This document shows, piece after piece, positions 42,132-49,824 of a DNA stretch of 49,824 nucleotides. The DNA lies in assembly GCA_903891325.1 (NCBI GenBank), contig CAITEC010000065.1:1-49824 (forward strand). Direction: 5' to 3'. The translations under genes were made by a program, and so were the position numbers. The stretch is from an uncultured Opitutaceae bacterium. GTDB lineage: Bacteria; Verrucomicrobiota; Verrucomicrobiia; Opitutales; Opitutaceae. Below the pieces are notes generated by a model, which saw only the letters and a program-made list of their open reading frames with translations, was not told the DNA's origin and made no database searches. Position 1 is the stretch's first letter. Every line of letters begins with the position of its first letter.

Positions 42132-45100
42132 CTGAAGACCACACGGCAACGGGCAATCGCCCGCGCAACTACGTTCGCCATAGAGCACTTGGAGAATCGC
42201 GTACTTCTGTCCGCGGCTCCGGTGGTCCTGCCTGTGGCGTCCTCGGCCGCGAACTACAACGGTACGGTTCAGGCGGTGGCGGTTGCAGCGGGGGTTACCG
42301 TGTCCAGCGCGACTCCGGTCCAGTCGGCTTCCGTCGCGATCAGCGCCGGGTATCAGCAGGGTCAGGATGCCCTTAAAATCGCCGGCCAGGCCGGCTCCTC
42401 CGGCACCCTTTCCGACGGCCTTTCCTGGGACTTTAACGCCCAGTCCGGGACCCTGGTTTTGAGCGGTTCGGCAAGCGCCGCGACCTACCAAAACGACCTC
42501 GCTTCGGTGGTCTACGACAACACGAATGTGGACGCCGGCCAAGCGGCAACGAACGGTTCCCGGCAGGTCACAATCGAGGCTGGAAACGCCGCTGGCGAAT
42601 CCGCTGCGGCGGCCGCTTCGGTTGCCGTAAACGTCGCGATTGCGGCCCCCTCGGTGGCCAATTCCCAGGCCTCGACGACCTTCGACGGGAGCTCAAATTC
42701 GGCCGCAGTTGGGGCCGGAATTACGGTCGCAAGCGACGGGAATCTGTCCTCGGCTTCTGTGGCGATTTCATCGGGCTACCAGCAGGGCGAGGACGTCCTG
42801 ACGATCGCCGGGCAGACCGGAATCAACGGTACCTTGTCCGACGGACTGAGCTGGCAGTTCAATGGCACGACTGGCACCCTGACCCTTTCGGGCACAGGCA
42901 GTGCGGCAACGTATCAGACTGATCTTCAGCAAGTTAATTTCGAGGATTCCCTCTACCTTGCCAACGCTCCCCCGACCAACGGCATCCGTGGTTTGACAGT
43001 TTCAGCGACAAATTCCGGCGGTTCCTCCACCTCCGGCCAGTCCTCGCTGAGTGTCAATGTCAGCTTGGTTCAGTACGTGAATAGCCAGGGAGGGACGACA
43101 ATTTACGCGACAAATCCGGCCAGCCAGGTGGTGATCGGCGCGACCGGGAGCGGGGGATCCTCATCCGCGGTTTTCCTCAGCCCGACAGATCTTGCCAACC
43201 TCGGCGCGGGCACGGTCAACATCGGCGTCACGACCACCGCCAACCAGCTGGTCATCGGCGGCGCCGGAACCGGCACCGTAACCCTCCCCGGTTCGACGAC
43301 CATCCTAACCGGAAACAAGATTTACTTTGATTCGTCCGAAACGAGCAATGGCAACCTCGTCATCAATGGTTCGGGCGATACCACCTATTTTAATGCCCAG
43401 ACCCTGACCAACGGCACCATTGCGCTTGGCGACTCCTTCGAGGTTAACGGAGACTCGACCCTCACAGCCACGACCGGATCACTGTCCCTTTCCTCCCCCG
43501 GCACGGTGGATAGCTACTACGATGGCCTCGACGGCGCCCAGGCCAGCGCCGCTCCCTACAGCCTCGGACTCACCTCGACCAATCAGGCTGTCACGGTCTC
43601 CGGAACGGTCGGCGCCCACTCGCCGCTGAACAACCTGACGGTCAGCGCTGGAACGACCGTCAATTTCGGCAACCAGGTCTTTCTGGCCGGCAACCTCTCC
43701 GTCACCGGGAGCACAGCGGTCGCCAACCAGACCATCACCTTCAACGGATTGGTCAACGTGACCGGCAATGTCACGATCAACGCAAACGGCGGAAACGTGA
43801 ACTTCAGCGGCGGGTTGATCGTCGGCGGCTACCTTTACATCCACAATGCCGGCACGGTGACCTTCTCGGGTGGCAATGTGCAGGTTGCCGGCGCCGCGAC
43901 CGTCCCGGGGACCGGCCAGGCGATCACGATCGGCAATGCCGGGACCCTGACCAACGTAACGAACATCAATTTTACCGGCACCTCGCCGCTCGATTACACC
44001 GGAACCGCCGGTATCTACTCAAATGCGGGAACCACCTTCGGCGGTGCGATTGGGCTGAACAACGCCTACATCCCCACGGGTCTTAACCTGATATCGGCCG
44101 GCCCGATCCAATTTAGCTCCGGCGCCCAGGTCCTCCTCGGCACCTCACCGCTCTCCATTGAAGGAGCCACCAACGTCGGCTTTGCCAACGGTTTCACCGC
44201 CGGCTCCATCGTCCTCCACGGGATCACGGGCAACCTGACCGTATCCGCCCAAGCCACGGCCGCCAGCCTGGATGTCACCGCCCAGACATCCACAAACTTC
44301 GCCGGCATTCAAATTGGGGCGGGTGGCGCCATCATCACCTCAGACCAGCTCACGCTAACCGGCGGAACCGACTCGGTCACACCCACCGCAGGCGCAGTGC
44401 CCCTCGTCATTCAACCTTATACGATCTCCCGCCCGATTCTGGTCGGTTCGCCGGGTATCAGCGGCTCGGGCAAGCTCTACGTCACGGACACCGACCTCAG
44501 CGCGATCGACGTCGGCTTCAGCAAGGTCACGATCGGCGCCCTCAATGGAACGGGCACGGTCTCGGTTGGCGGCATCAGCGAGAGCCTCGGAACAATTCAG
44601 GACTCGACAGAGATCGTCGGCGGCACGATTAACGTAACGGCCCCCGTTCAGATTGAGCCGACCTCCGGTTACCTCCAGCTCGTTTCGGCCACCGGGTCCG
44701 GTGGAATCAATATTCAGGCCGGAACCGGAATCAACACGGTGCCTGGCGACCAAAACACCTGGGTCTGGCTGCAATCCGCATCGAGCATCGTCATCGACTC
44801 CCCGATTGAGGCGACCGACACGATTTCCATTGTTGCCGGTTACGGCACGGGGGTGGGATCGGTGACCATCGACGATACCGGCGCCAATAGCGGATCCCTG
44901 ACAACCCTTGGCAGCGCGACCATCACCGCCGTAACCCCGGTTGCGCCATCCTCGCCCTACAGCCTGGAACCGGACAACCGGATCGAAATCATCGCCGGTT
45001 CGAGCAACGGCACGATTACCGTCAATGCACCCAGCGCGACCACTCCGATGATAACCGTCGGCGGCGGCGCGACCAGCTCGGCCGTCCTGAGCGCCACGGG

Positions 45101-48100
45101 CTCGACAGGCGGAACAATCACCCAGGGAGGCCTCCTCGCCGCTTCAAATCTGGCGGTTACTGCCTATGGGAACGTCAATCTCAACACCAACGTTTCGAAG
45201 ATCGCCTCCGAGACAATCAACGGGGTGGTCCTGACGGGTGGGTCTGCTGCATCGTATACGGCGGTTCTAACTGGTACAGCCGTCGCGTCGTTCACGCAAG
45301 TCGGCGCAGGGAGCGCCTATTCAACGGCCCCCACTGTGACAATCGAGGGCGGGGGCGGTTCCGGCGCCACGGGAACGGCAGTCATTTCCGGCTCGGTTTC
45401 GGGTTACACCATCACCAATCCGGGTTCCGGCTACACAAGCACCCCTTCGGTCACATTCAGCGGAAACGCCCTGGGGACCGCGGTGCTCTCCGGCGGGGTC
45501 AGCTGGATTGACGTTACCAGCGGAGGCGCCGGCTACACGAGCACCCCGACGGTTTCATTCAGCAGCGGATCGGCTGCGGGTTCGGCCACGGTGATAAACG
45601 GTGTTGTCGTTGGGGTGACGGTGACCAACGAGGGGAGCGGCTACACGAGCGCGCCGACTGTGACCCTCAATGGCGGCGGATACACGTCGCAGGCGACGGC
45701 AACCGCGCGAATGAACTACATTCTCAGTGGTATTACGATAACCAATCCTGGCAGCGGCTATACGGCCGACCCCTCAGTCACAATATCCGGGGGCAATCCG
45801 CTGGTTGCTGCCACGGCAACGGCCACCATCTCCGCAACCGTCACGGGCATCAACATTGGCGCGGGCGGTTCGGGATACCTGATCGCACCGACGGTGATCA
45901 TTGGAAACGGCAATTCCGGATCCTCCACGGTTACAGCGGCCGGCGACGGCTACACCACCGTCAATGGCATCGTAATGGTTGGCAGCGGTTCGGTGATCAT
46001 AACCCAGGCCGCCGCGATCACCGTCAATGCGGTCACTACGATTGGAAACGACCCCGCAACGCCGGGCAATTTCTCCCTCACAACCGCGGCAGCCAGCGCC
46101 GGCGGGATCGCACTGGGCCAGATCAACATCATTTCCGGCAATGTCACGCTGAGCGCCGACGGCGCTATCACGAACAACGTCAGCACGAGCAACATCAACG
46201 TGGTAACCTTCGGTGAACTGACCGCAACGGCCAACACGGGGATCGGCACCTCAGCACTGCCAATCGAGACGGCCATCGGCCAGGTCCAGGCCACCAACAA
46301 CACCAGTGGAAGCATCTTCATCACCGACACCGACGGACTCTATGTAACCGGAACGGGCCTCCAGACGGCGGCCGGCAATGGAAATATCGTGGTTGTTGTG
46401 AGTGACGGCAACCTTGACGTGGGAGCCGCCGTAAGCGCCAACGGATCCGGAAACATCCTTCTCGAGGCAAACCAGGGCGCGCAGACCGGCGCGACCAACA
46501 ACGATTCCGATGTCCACGTCCTGGCAAACGTCACCACCGCCTCCGGGTACGTGACGGTCAGCGCCTATCGCAATGCGGACCTTTCCGGAAGCAAGGCAGT
46601 TACTGTCTCCGGGACCGGCGGAAACGTCTACGTCCTCGCCCAGACCGGTTCGATCGTCCAGGCCGCCGCGTTCAGCATCATCACCGATGCGGCGAACATC
46701 TACCTCAAGGCGGGCGTCAATGTCCTGCTGGGAATCCTCGACGCCCGGGTCAACGGCGACCGTCCCTCCTCGACCACCAATCAGGCCACCTGGGGGAATG
46801 TCGCCATCTATGCGGTCGCCGGCACCATCACCGATGCGCAGGCGAACAACACGACCGCCGTCGAAATCTACGCAGACACGCTCTGGCTGAAGGCGGGCAC
46901 CGGGATTGGCGCCGCCGCCCCCGATGTTCTCGCAGCAAACGCGAATCCGGTCGAAACCGAGATCATCACGCTGGCGGGAGCAACAACGACTTCAGGCGGG
47001 ATCAATATCCAAAACAACGAGGCGACCACCGTTGGCTCGCTCGCCCTTAATGCAACCTTCGTCTCCGCAGTGGGAATCAGCGGCGGCACGACCGGGGTTT
47101 CGGTGGCCGCGCTCTCAGGCCTGGTGACTTCGACAAACGGCGGCGTCATCCTCCAGGCCTCGGCCGGAACGATCACCATCAGCAATGTGATCACCGCGGC
47201 GGGATCGGGCAATATTCTCGTCAGCGCCCCGGGAACCAGCGCGAATGTCGCCGCGAATGCCAATGTCACTTCCGGCTCGGGCAACATCACGATCATTGCG
47301 GCCTACGACCTGACGCTCGGCGCGACGAACAAGATTGAAACCGTTGGCGGTGCGGTCGACCTGGAGGCAACCGCAGACGACGTCACCCTGAATGGGCCGA
47401 ACGTTGCGGGCGATGTGAAGAGCTCCGGTGGCAACATCCGAATTGTCGCCGGGGTGACGATCAACATCAACGACGAGGTCGATGCGGATGCGGGCGGCAA
47501 CATCGAGTTGAGCGCCGGAACCGGTTCGATCATTTACGGCGGCAACATCGGAATCTACGCCTCCGCCCTCTGGACCAATGCCGGAGTCGGGGTCGGGAGT
47601 TCCTCAGCTCCCCTTTACAACGCCGAGACCGGCGCCAGCACCCTTACGGGTGTCGCAGGAAGCGGCGGGATCTACGTAACGACCGATGGCCCCGTCACGG
47701 TCGTGACCCACACCCCGATGACTTTCGGTGTCACGACGGTTAATACGAATGGGTCGACCTCGACCTATACGGTCCCGAGCCAGGCGGACCTCACGACAAG
47801 CGCGGCCGGCAACATCCAGCTCAAGACCACCGCCGGATCGATAACGATCAATGACGGCACGGCCGCCAATCTCCCTTCGGTCAGCGCCGACACAACCGGA
47901 ACCGTCACCCTGAACGCGGGCGGTGCAACCTCCGACGTCACGCTAAACGGCAATGTTCTTTCCGGGACCGGCGCCATCTCCATCACGGCCGGCCGGAGTG
48001 TCTTCCAGAACGAAAATATCACGACGGGTGGCACCGGGACCATCGGGGTCACCGCAACCGCCGGAGTGATCACGACAGCCTCCGGCGAGAGCACGACCTC

Positions 48101-49824
48101 GGGATCCGGAAACATCACTTACCAGGCAACCGCCGCCGGCCAGGACATCACCCTGGGCGGGACCCTTACCTCGACATCCGGCAGCATTTCGGTAACCGCG
48201 GGACGCAATGTTGCGCAAAACGGCGACATCACGACAGGCAGCACGGGAACAATCGGTGTGACAGCCAATGGCGGCGGAATTAACACCAATAGCGGCACGA
48301 CCACGTCAAGCGGTTCGGGAAGCATCACCTACTCCGCGACGACGGCGGGAAACAAAATCACGCTTAACGGCACAATCACCTCCACATCTGGCGCCATATC
48401 AGTGACCGCCGGAACCGATGTTGATCAAAACGGAAACATCTCAACTGGGAGTTCGGCCACGGTCGGGGTCACGGCCACTGCTGGCTCCATCAACATGGCT
48501 GGCGGCACCTCGACGACCAGCGGCAGCGGTGCGATCACGTATCAGGCGCACGTCAACGTGGCGCTGGCGCAACTCACCAGCACAAGCGGCCCGCTGAACG
48601 TCACGGCCTCCACGGGCAGCATCTCGAATTTCCCGGCCAACGGTTCAAACAACCTTAACACCACCGGTCTCGCGACGCTCAGCGCAGCAACCGGAATCGG
48701 CGGAACGGGAACCGCGCAGATCAATTCCTCGGTCGGCAGCCTGACCGCGAGCAATTCGACGTCCGGGCTGATTGTCATCAGCCAGACGGGTGCGATGACA
48801 ATTGTCGCTTCGAACGGCGTGACCAACAGCGGCAGCAACGGCGGGATCATCATAACGCAGACCGGCGGAACCCTCACGGTCAACGGAGTGGTGACTGCCG
48901 CCGGCTCAGGTCTCATCCTGCTCAACACCTCCGGTGCATCGAATAACATAACGACATCGGCGGAGGTTAGCTCAGCCTCCGGCTCCATCAGCATCCTCGC
49001 GGGCAGCGGAACGGTGACGATTGGTGGCGAGGTGGCGACGGCTGGTACCGGCACGATCGACCTCGAGGCGGGTACCGGCAACCTGACCATTAACGACAAT
49101 AATTCGGTTCAGACCGCCGGCGGAAACATCTATGTGCTGGCCCAGGGCTCTGCGGCGATCACCGGACTGAATGCGGGCGCGGGTTCGGTTTCGGTCAATG
49201 CGACTACCGGTTCAATCACGGACAATGGCGACACGCTGGTTGATGTCACCGCAGCCGCCGCCCGGTTCAGTGCTACCACGACGACCAACGGGATCGGCAC
49301 CAGCCTCCTCCCCATCCAACTCACCGTTGCCACGATCGCAGCCGCTGCGGGTTCGGGCGGAATCTACTTCAATGACAGCGAGAGCGTCACCGTCGGAACA
49401 GTCGCCGCGGTGAAGATCAAGCAAGTGGCCGCGAATGACACGACTTCGCTCGTTGGCGATGGTGCCTCCCTGAGCGGGCTGGTTGCGAGCGGGGCAGGTC
49501 CGGTCAAGCTGACAACCAGTTCGGGCGACATCACAATTACGCAGGCGGTCAGCAGCGGCACCGGTCCGATCACGTTCAATGCAAATGGCTCGGTCTACCA
49601 GCAGGCCAACATCACGACAGGCGGCACAGGCGCCGTTTCGGTGACAGCGACGACGGGATCCATCACGACCAGTGTCGGCACCACGACCACCAGCGGCTCC
49701 GGGGCGATCACCTATCAGGCCGCCACGAATGTCCAGTTGGCGACGCTCACCAGCACGAGCGGCGCGCTGAACGTCACGGCGACCAGCGGGACGATCACGA
49801 ACAACCTGGCCCCGGCAGCCACGG
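42132..49824 (+). CDS. Giant LEPR-XLL-type surface protein, 3' end outside window
   Basis: At least 2564 codons, open to the window end. The N-terminus (KTTRQRAIARATTFAIEHLENRVLLSA, given here only as a start: KTTRQRAIAR) holds the LEPR-XLL-like motif HLENRVLLSA of giant planctomycete and verrucomicrobial proteins. Two cadherin-type repeats follow (GYQQGQDALKIAG and GYQQGEDVLTIAG), then a long beta-helix (haemagglutinin-like) with a GSGYTSxPTV block. There is no ATG: the frame opens after TAA 42099, and CTG 42132 is the best start; ATT 42102 and TTG 42189 are alternatives. It is the likely substrate of the export genes upstream. Confidence 0.8.
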   Translation, partial: MKTTRQRAIARATTFAIEHLENRVLLSAAPVVLPVASSAANYNGTVQAVAVAAGVTVSSATPVQSASVAISAGYQQGQDALKIAGQAGSSGTLSDGLSWDFNAQSGTLVLSGSASAATYQNDLASVVYDNTNVDAGQAATNGSRQVTIEAGNAAGESAAAAASVAVNVAIAAPSVANSQASTTFDGSSNSAAVGAGITVASDGNLSSASVAISSGYQQGEDVLTIAGQTGINGTLSDGLSWQFNGTTGTLTLSGTGSAATYQTDLQQVNFEDSLYLANAPPTNGIRGLTVSATNSGGSSTSGQSSLSVNVSLVQYVNSQGGTTIYATNPASQVVIGATGSGGSSSAVFLSPTDLANLGAGTVNIGVTTTANQLVIGGAGTGTVTLPGSTTILTGNKIYFDSSETSNGNLVINGSGDTTYFNAQTLTNGTIALGDSFEVNGDSTLTATTGSLSLSSPGTVDSYYDGLDGAQASAAPYSLGLTSTNQAVTVSGTVGAHSPLNNLTVSAGTTVNFGNQVFLAGNLSVTGSTAVANQTITFNGLVNVTGNVTINANGGNVNFSGGLIVGGYLYIHNAGTVTFSGGNVQVAGAATVPGTGQAITIGNAGTLTNVTNINFTGTSPLDYTGTAGIYSNAGTTFGGAIGLNNAYIPTGLNLISAGPIQFSSGAQVLLGTSPLSIEGATNVGFANGFTAGSIVLHGITGNLTVSAQATAASLDVTAQTSTNFAGIQIGAGGAIITSDQLTLTGGTDSVTPTAGAVPLVIQPYTISRPILVGSPGISGSGKLYVTDTDLSAIDVGFSKVTIGALNGTGTVSVGGISESLGTIQDSTEIVGGTINVTAPVQIEPTSGYLQLVSATGSGGINIQAGTGINTVPGDQNTWVWLQSASSIVIDSPIEATDTISIVAGYGTGVGSVTIDDTGANSGSLTTLGSATITAVTPVAPSSPYSLEPDNRIEIIAGSSNGTITVNAPSATTPMITVGGGATSSAVLSATGSTGGTITQGGLLAASNLAVTAYGNVNLNTNVSKIASETINGVVLTGGSAASYTAVLTGTAVASFTQVGAGSAYSTAPTVTIEGGGGSGATGTAVISGSVSGYTITNPGSGYTSTPSVTFSGNALGTAVLSGGVSWIDVTSGGAGYTSTPTVSFSSGSAAGSATVINGVVVGVTVTNEGSGYTSAPTVTLNGGGYTSQATATARMNYILSGITITNPGSGYTADPSVTISGGNPLVAATATATISATVTGINIGAGGSGYLIAPTVIIGNGNSGSSTVTAAGDGYTTVNGIVMVGSGSVIITQAAAITVNAVTTIGNDPATPGNFSLTTAAASAGGIALGQINIISGNVTLSADGAITNNVSTSNINVVTFGELTATANTGIGTSALPIETAIGQVQATNNTSGSIFITDTDGLYVTGTGLQTAAGNGNIVVVVSDGNLDVGAAVSANGSGNILLEANQGAQTGATNNDSDVHVLANVTTASGYVTVSAYRNADLSGSKAVTVSGTGGNVYVLAQTGSIVQAAAFSIITDAANIYLKAGVNVLLGILDARVNGDRPSSTTNQATWGNVAIYAVAGTITDAQANNTTAVEIYADTLWLKAGTGIGAAAPDVLAANANPVETEIITLAGATTTSGGINIQNNEATTVGSLALNATFVSAVGISGGTTGVSVAALSGLVTSTNGGVILQASAGTITISNVITAAGSGNILVSAPGTSANVAANANVTSGSGNITIIAAYDLTLGATNKIETVGGAVDLEATADDVTLNGPNVAGDVKSSGGNIRIVAGVTININDEVDADAGGNIELSAGTGSIIYGGNIGIYASALWTNAGVGVGSSSAPLYNAETGASTLTGVAGSGGIYVTTDGPVTVVTHTPMTFGVTTVNTNGSTSTYTVPSQADLTTSAAGNIQLKTTAGSITINDGTAANLPSVSADTTGTVTLNAGGATSDVTLNGNVLSGTGAISITAGRSVFQNENITTGGTGTIGVTATAGVITTASGESTTSGSGNITYQATAAGQDITLGGTLTSTSGSISVTAGRNVAQNGDITTGSTGTIGVTANGGGINTNSGTTTSSGSGSITYSATTAGNKITLNGTITSTSGAISVTAGTDVDQNGNISTGSSATVGVTATAGSINMAGGTSTTSGSGAITYQAHVNVALAQLTSTSGPLNVTASTGSISNFPANGSNNLNTTGLATLSAATGIGGTGTAQINSSVGSLTASNSTSGLIVISQTGAMTIVASNGVTNSGSNGGIIITQTGGTLTVNGVVTAAGSGLILLNTSGASNNITTSAEVSSASGSISILAGSGTVTIGGEVATAGTGTIDLEAGTGNLTINDNNSVQTAGGNIYVLAQGSAAITGLNAGAGSVSVNATTGSITDNGDTLVDVTAAAARFSATTTTNGIGTSLLPIQLTVATIAAAAGSGGIYFNDSESVTVGTVAAVKIKQVAANDTTSLVGDGASLSGLVASGAGPVKLTTSSGDITITQAVSSGTGPITFNANGSVYQQANITTGGTGAVSVTATTGSITTSVGTTTTSGSGAITYQAATNVQLATLTSTSGALNVTATSGTITNNLAPAAT
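45297..45960 (+). repeat. GSGYTSxPTVT tandem repeats in the giant protein
   Basis: About six units of 30-40 residues, each with a core like NPGSGYTSTPSVTFSG, GGAGYTSTPTVSFSS or NEGSGYTSAPTVTLNG, separated by Ala/Thr/Val strands. They interrupt the longer beta-helix repeats on either side. Confidence 0.75.

Overview
The window looks like a chromosomal segment of a GC-rich member of the PVC group, most likely a verrucomicrobium of the Opitutae type. The evidence is a giant surface protein with autotransporter-associated strand repeats and a C-terminal PEP-CTERM signal (7720-12699), a giant protein with a LEPR-XLL-like N-terminus (42132 onward), a short SecA paralogue, few genes with a Shine-Dalgarno sequence, and intergenic DNA filled by three short repeat families. 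These are family A (about 76-bp imperfect palindromes), family B (GTAGCCGGGGTC / GACCCCGGCTAC modules) and family C (tandem AGGTTTC / GAAACCT units). The assignment is inference; no rRNA, tRNA, CRISPR array or insertion sequence was seen.

Layout. (1) 0.2-6.1 kb, + strand: a PilT/GspE-type ATPase, two bitopic proteins resembling VirB8/TraE/DotI, a VirB9-like protein, a VirB10-like protein and a proline-rich lipoprotein. Together they look like the core of a type IV secretion or conjugation machine. (2) 6.2-7.8 kb: a cysteine-motif membrane protein of unknown function. (3) 7.7-19.6 kb: two giant divergent exported proteins, a PEP-CTERM strand-repeat protein (-) and a 2199-residue Ig-like repeat protein (+). 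The 334-bp region between them carries duplicated TACGTA / ACCCTA elements. (4) 19.8-27.8 kb: cell-envelope and mobile-type genes: a GT-C/TPR membrane protein, a PemK/MazF-like toxin-antitoxin pair, a lipase-maturation-factor-like protein, a coiled-coil membrane protein, a decayed PIN toxin with an intact antitoxin, and an O-antigen-ligase-like protein.

(5) 27.9-49.8 kb appears to be one large export locus transcribed divergently from about 35.8 kb. To the left (- strand) lie a small lipoprotein, a TolC-like outer-membrane factor (frameshifted at a C9 run), an HlyD-like lipoprotein adaptor, an ABC ATPase, an FtsX/MacB-like permease, a second TolC-like protein and a second adaptor. To the right (+ strand) lie a GAF-HlyD fusion, a PqqD-M50 protease-HlyD fusion, a short SecA-like ATPase and then the start of a giant LEPR-XLL adhesin that runs off the window. 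I infer a dedicated secretion system for the giant protein. This is the best candidate here for an undescribed system.

Expression signals. Several genes share the arrangement TTGC[CT]ATTAT, exactly 6 nt, then ATG or GTG (224, 1921, 5675, 22235, and 25596 on the minus strand, with a weaker match at 19793). This points to leaderless mRNAs with an extended -10 promoter, and it fixes several otherwise ambiguous starts. Family C repeats often lie just upstream of this box, and elsewhere they supply stop codons or terminal residues of proteins.
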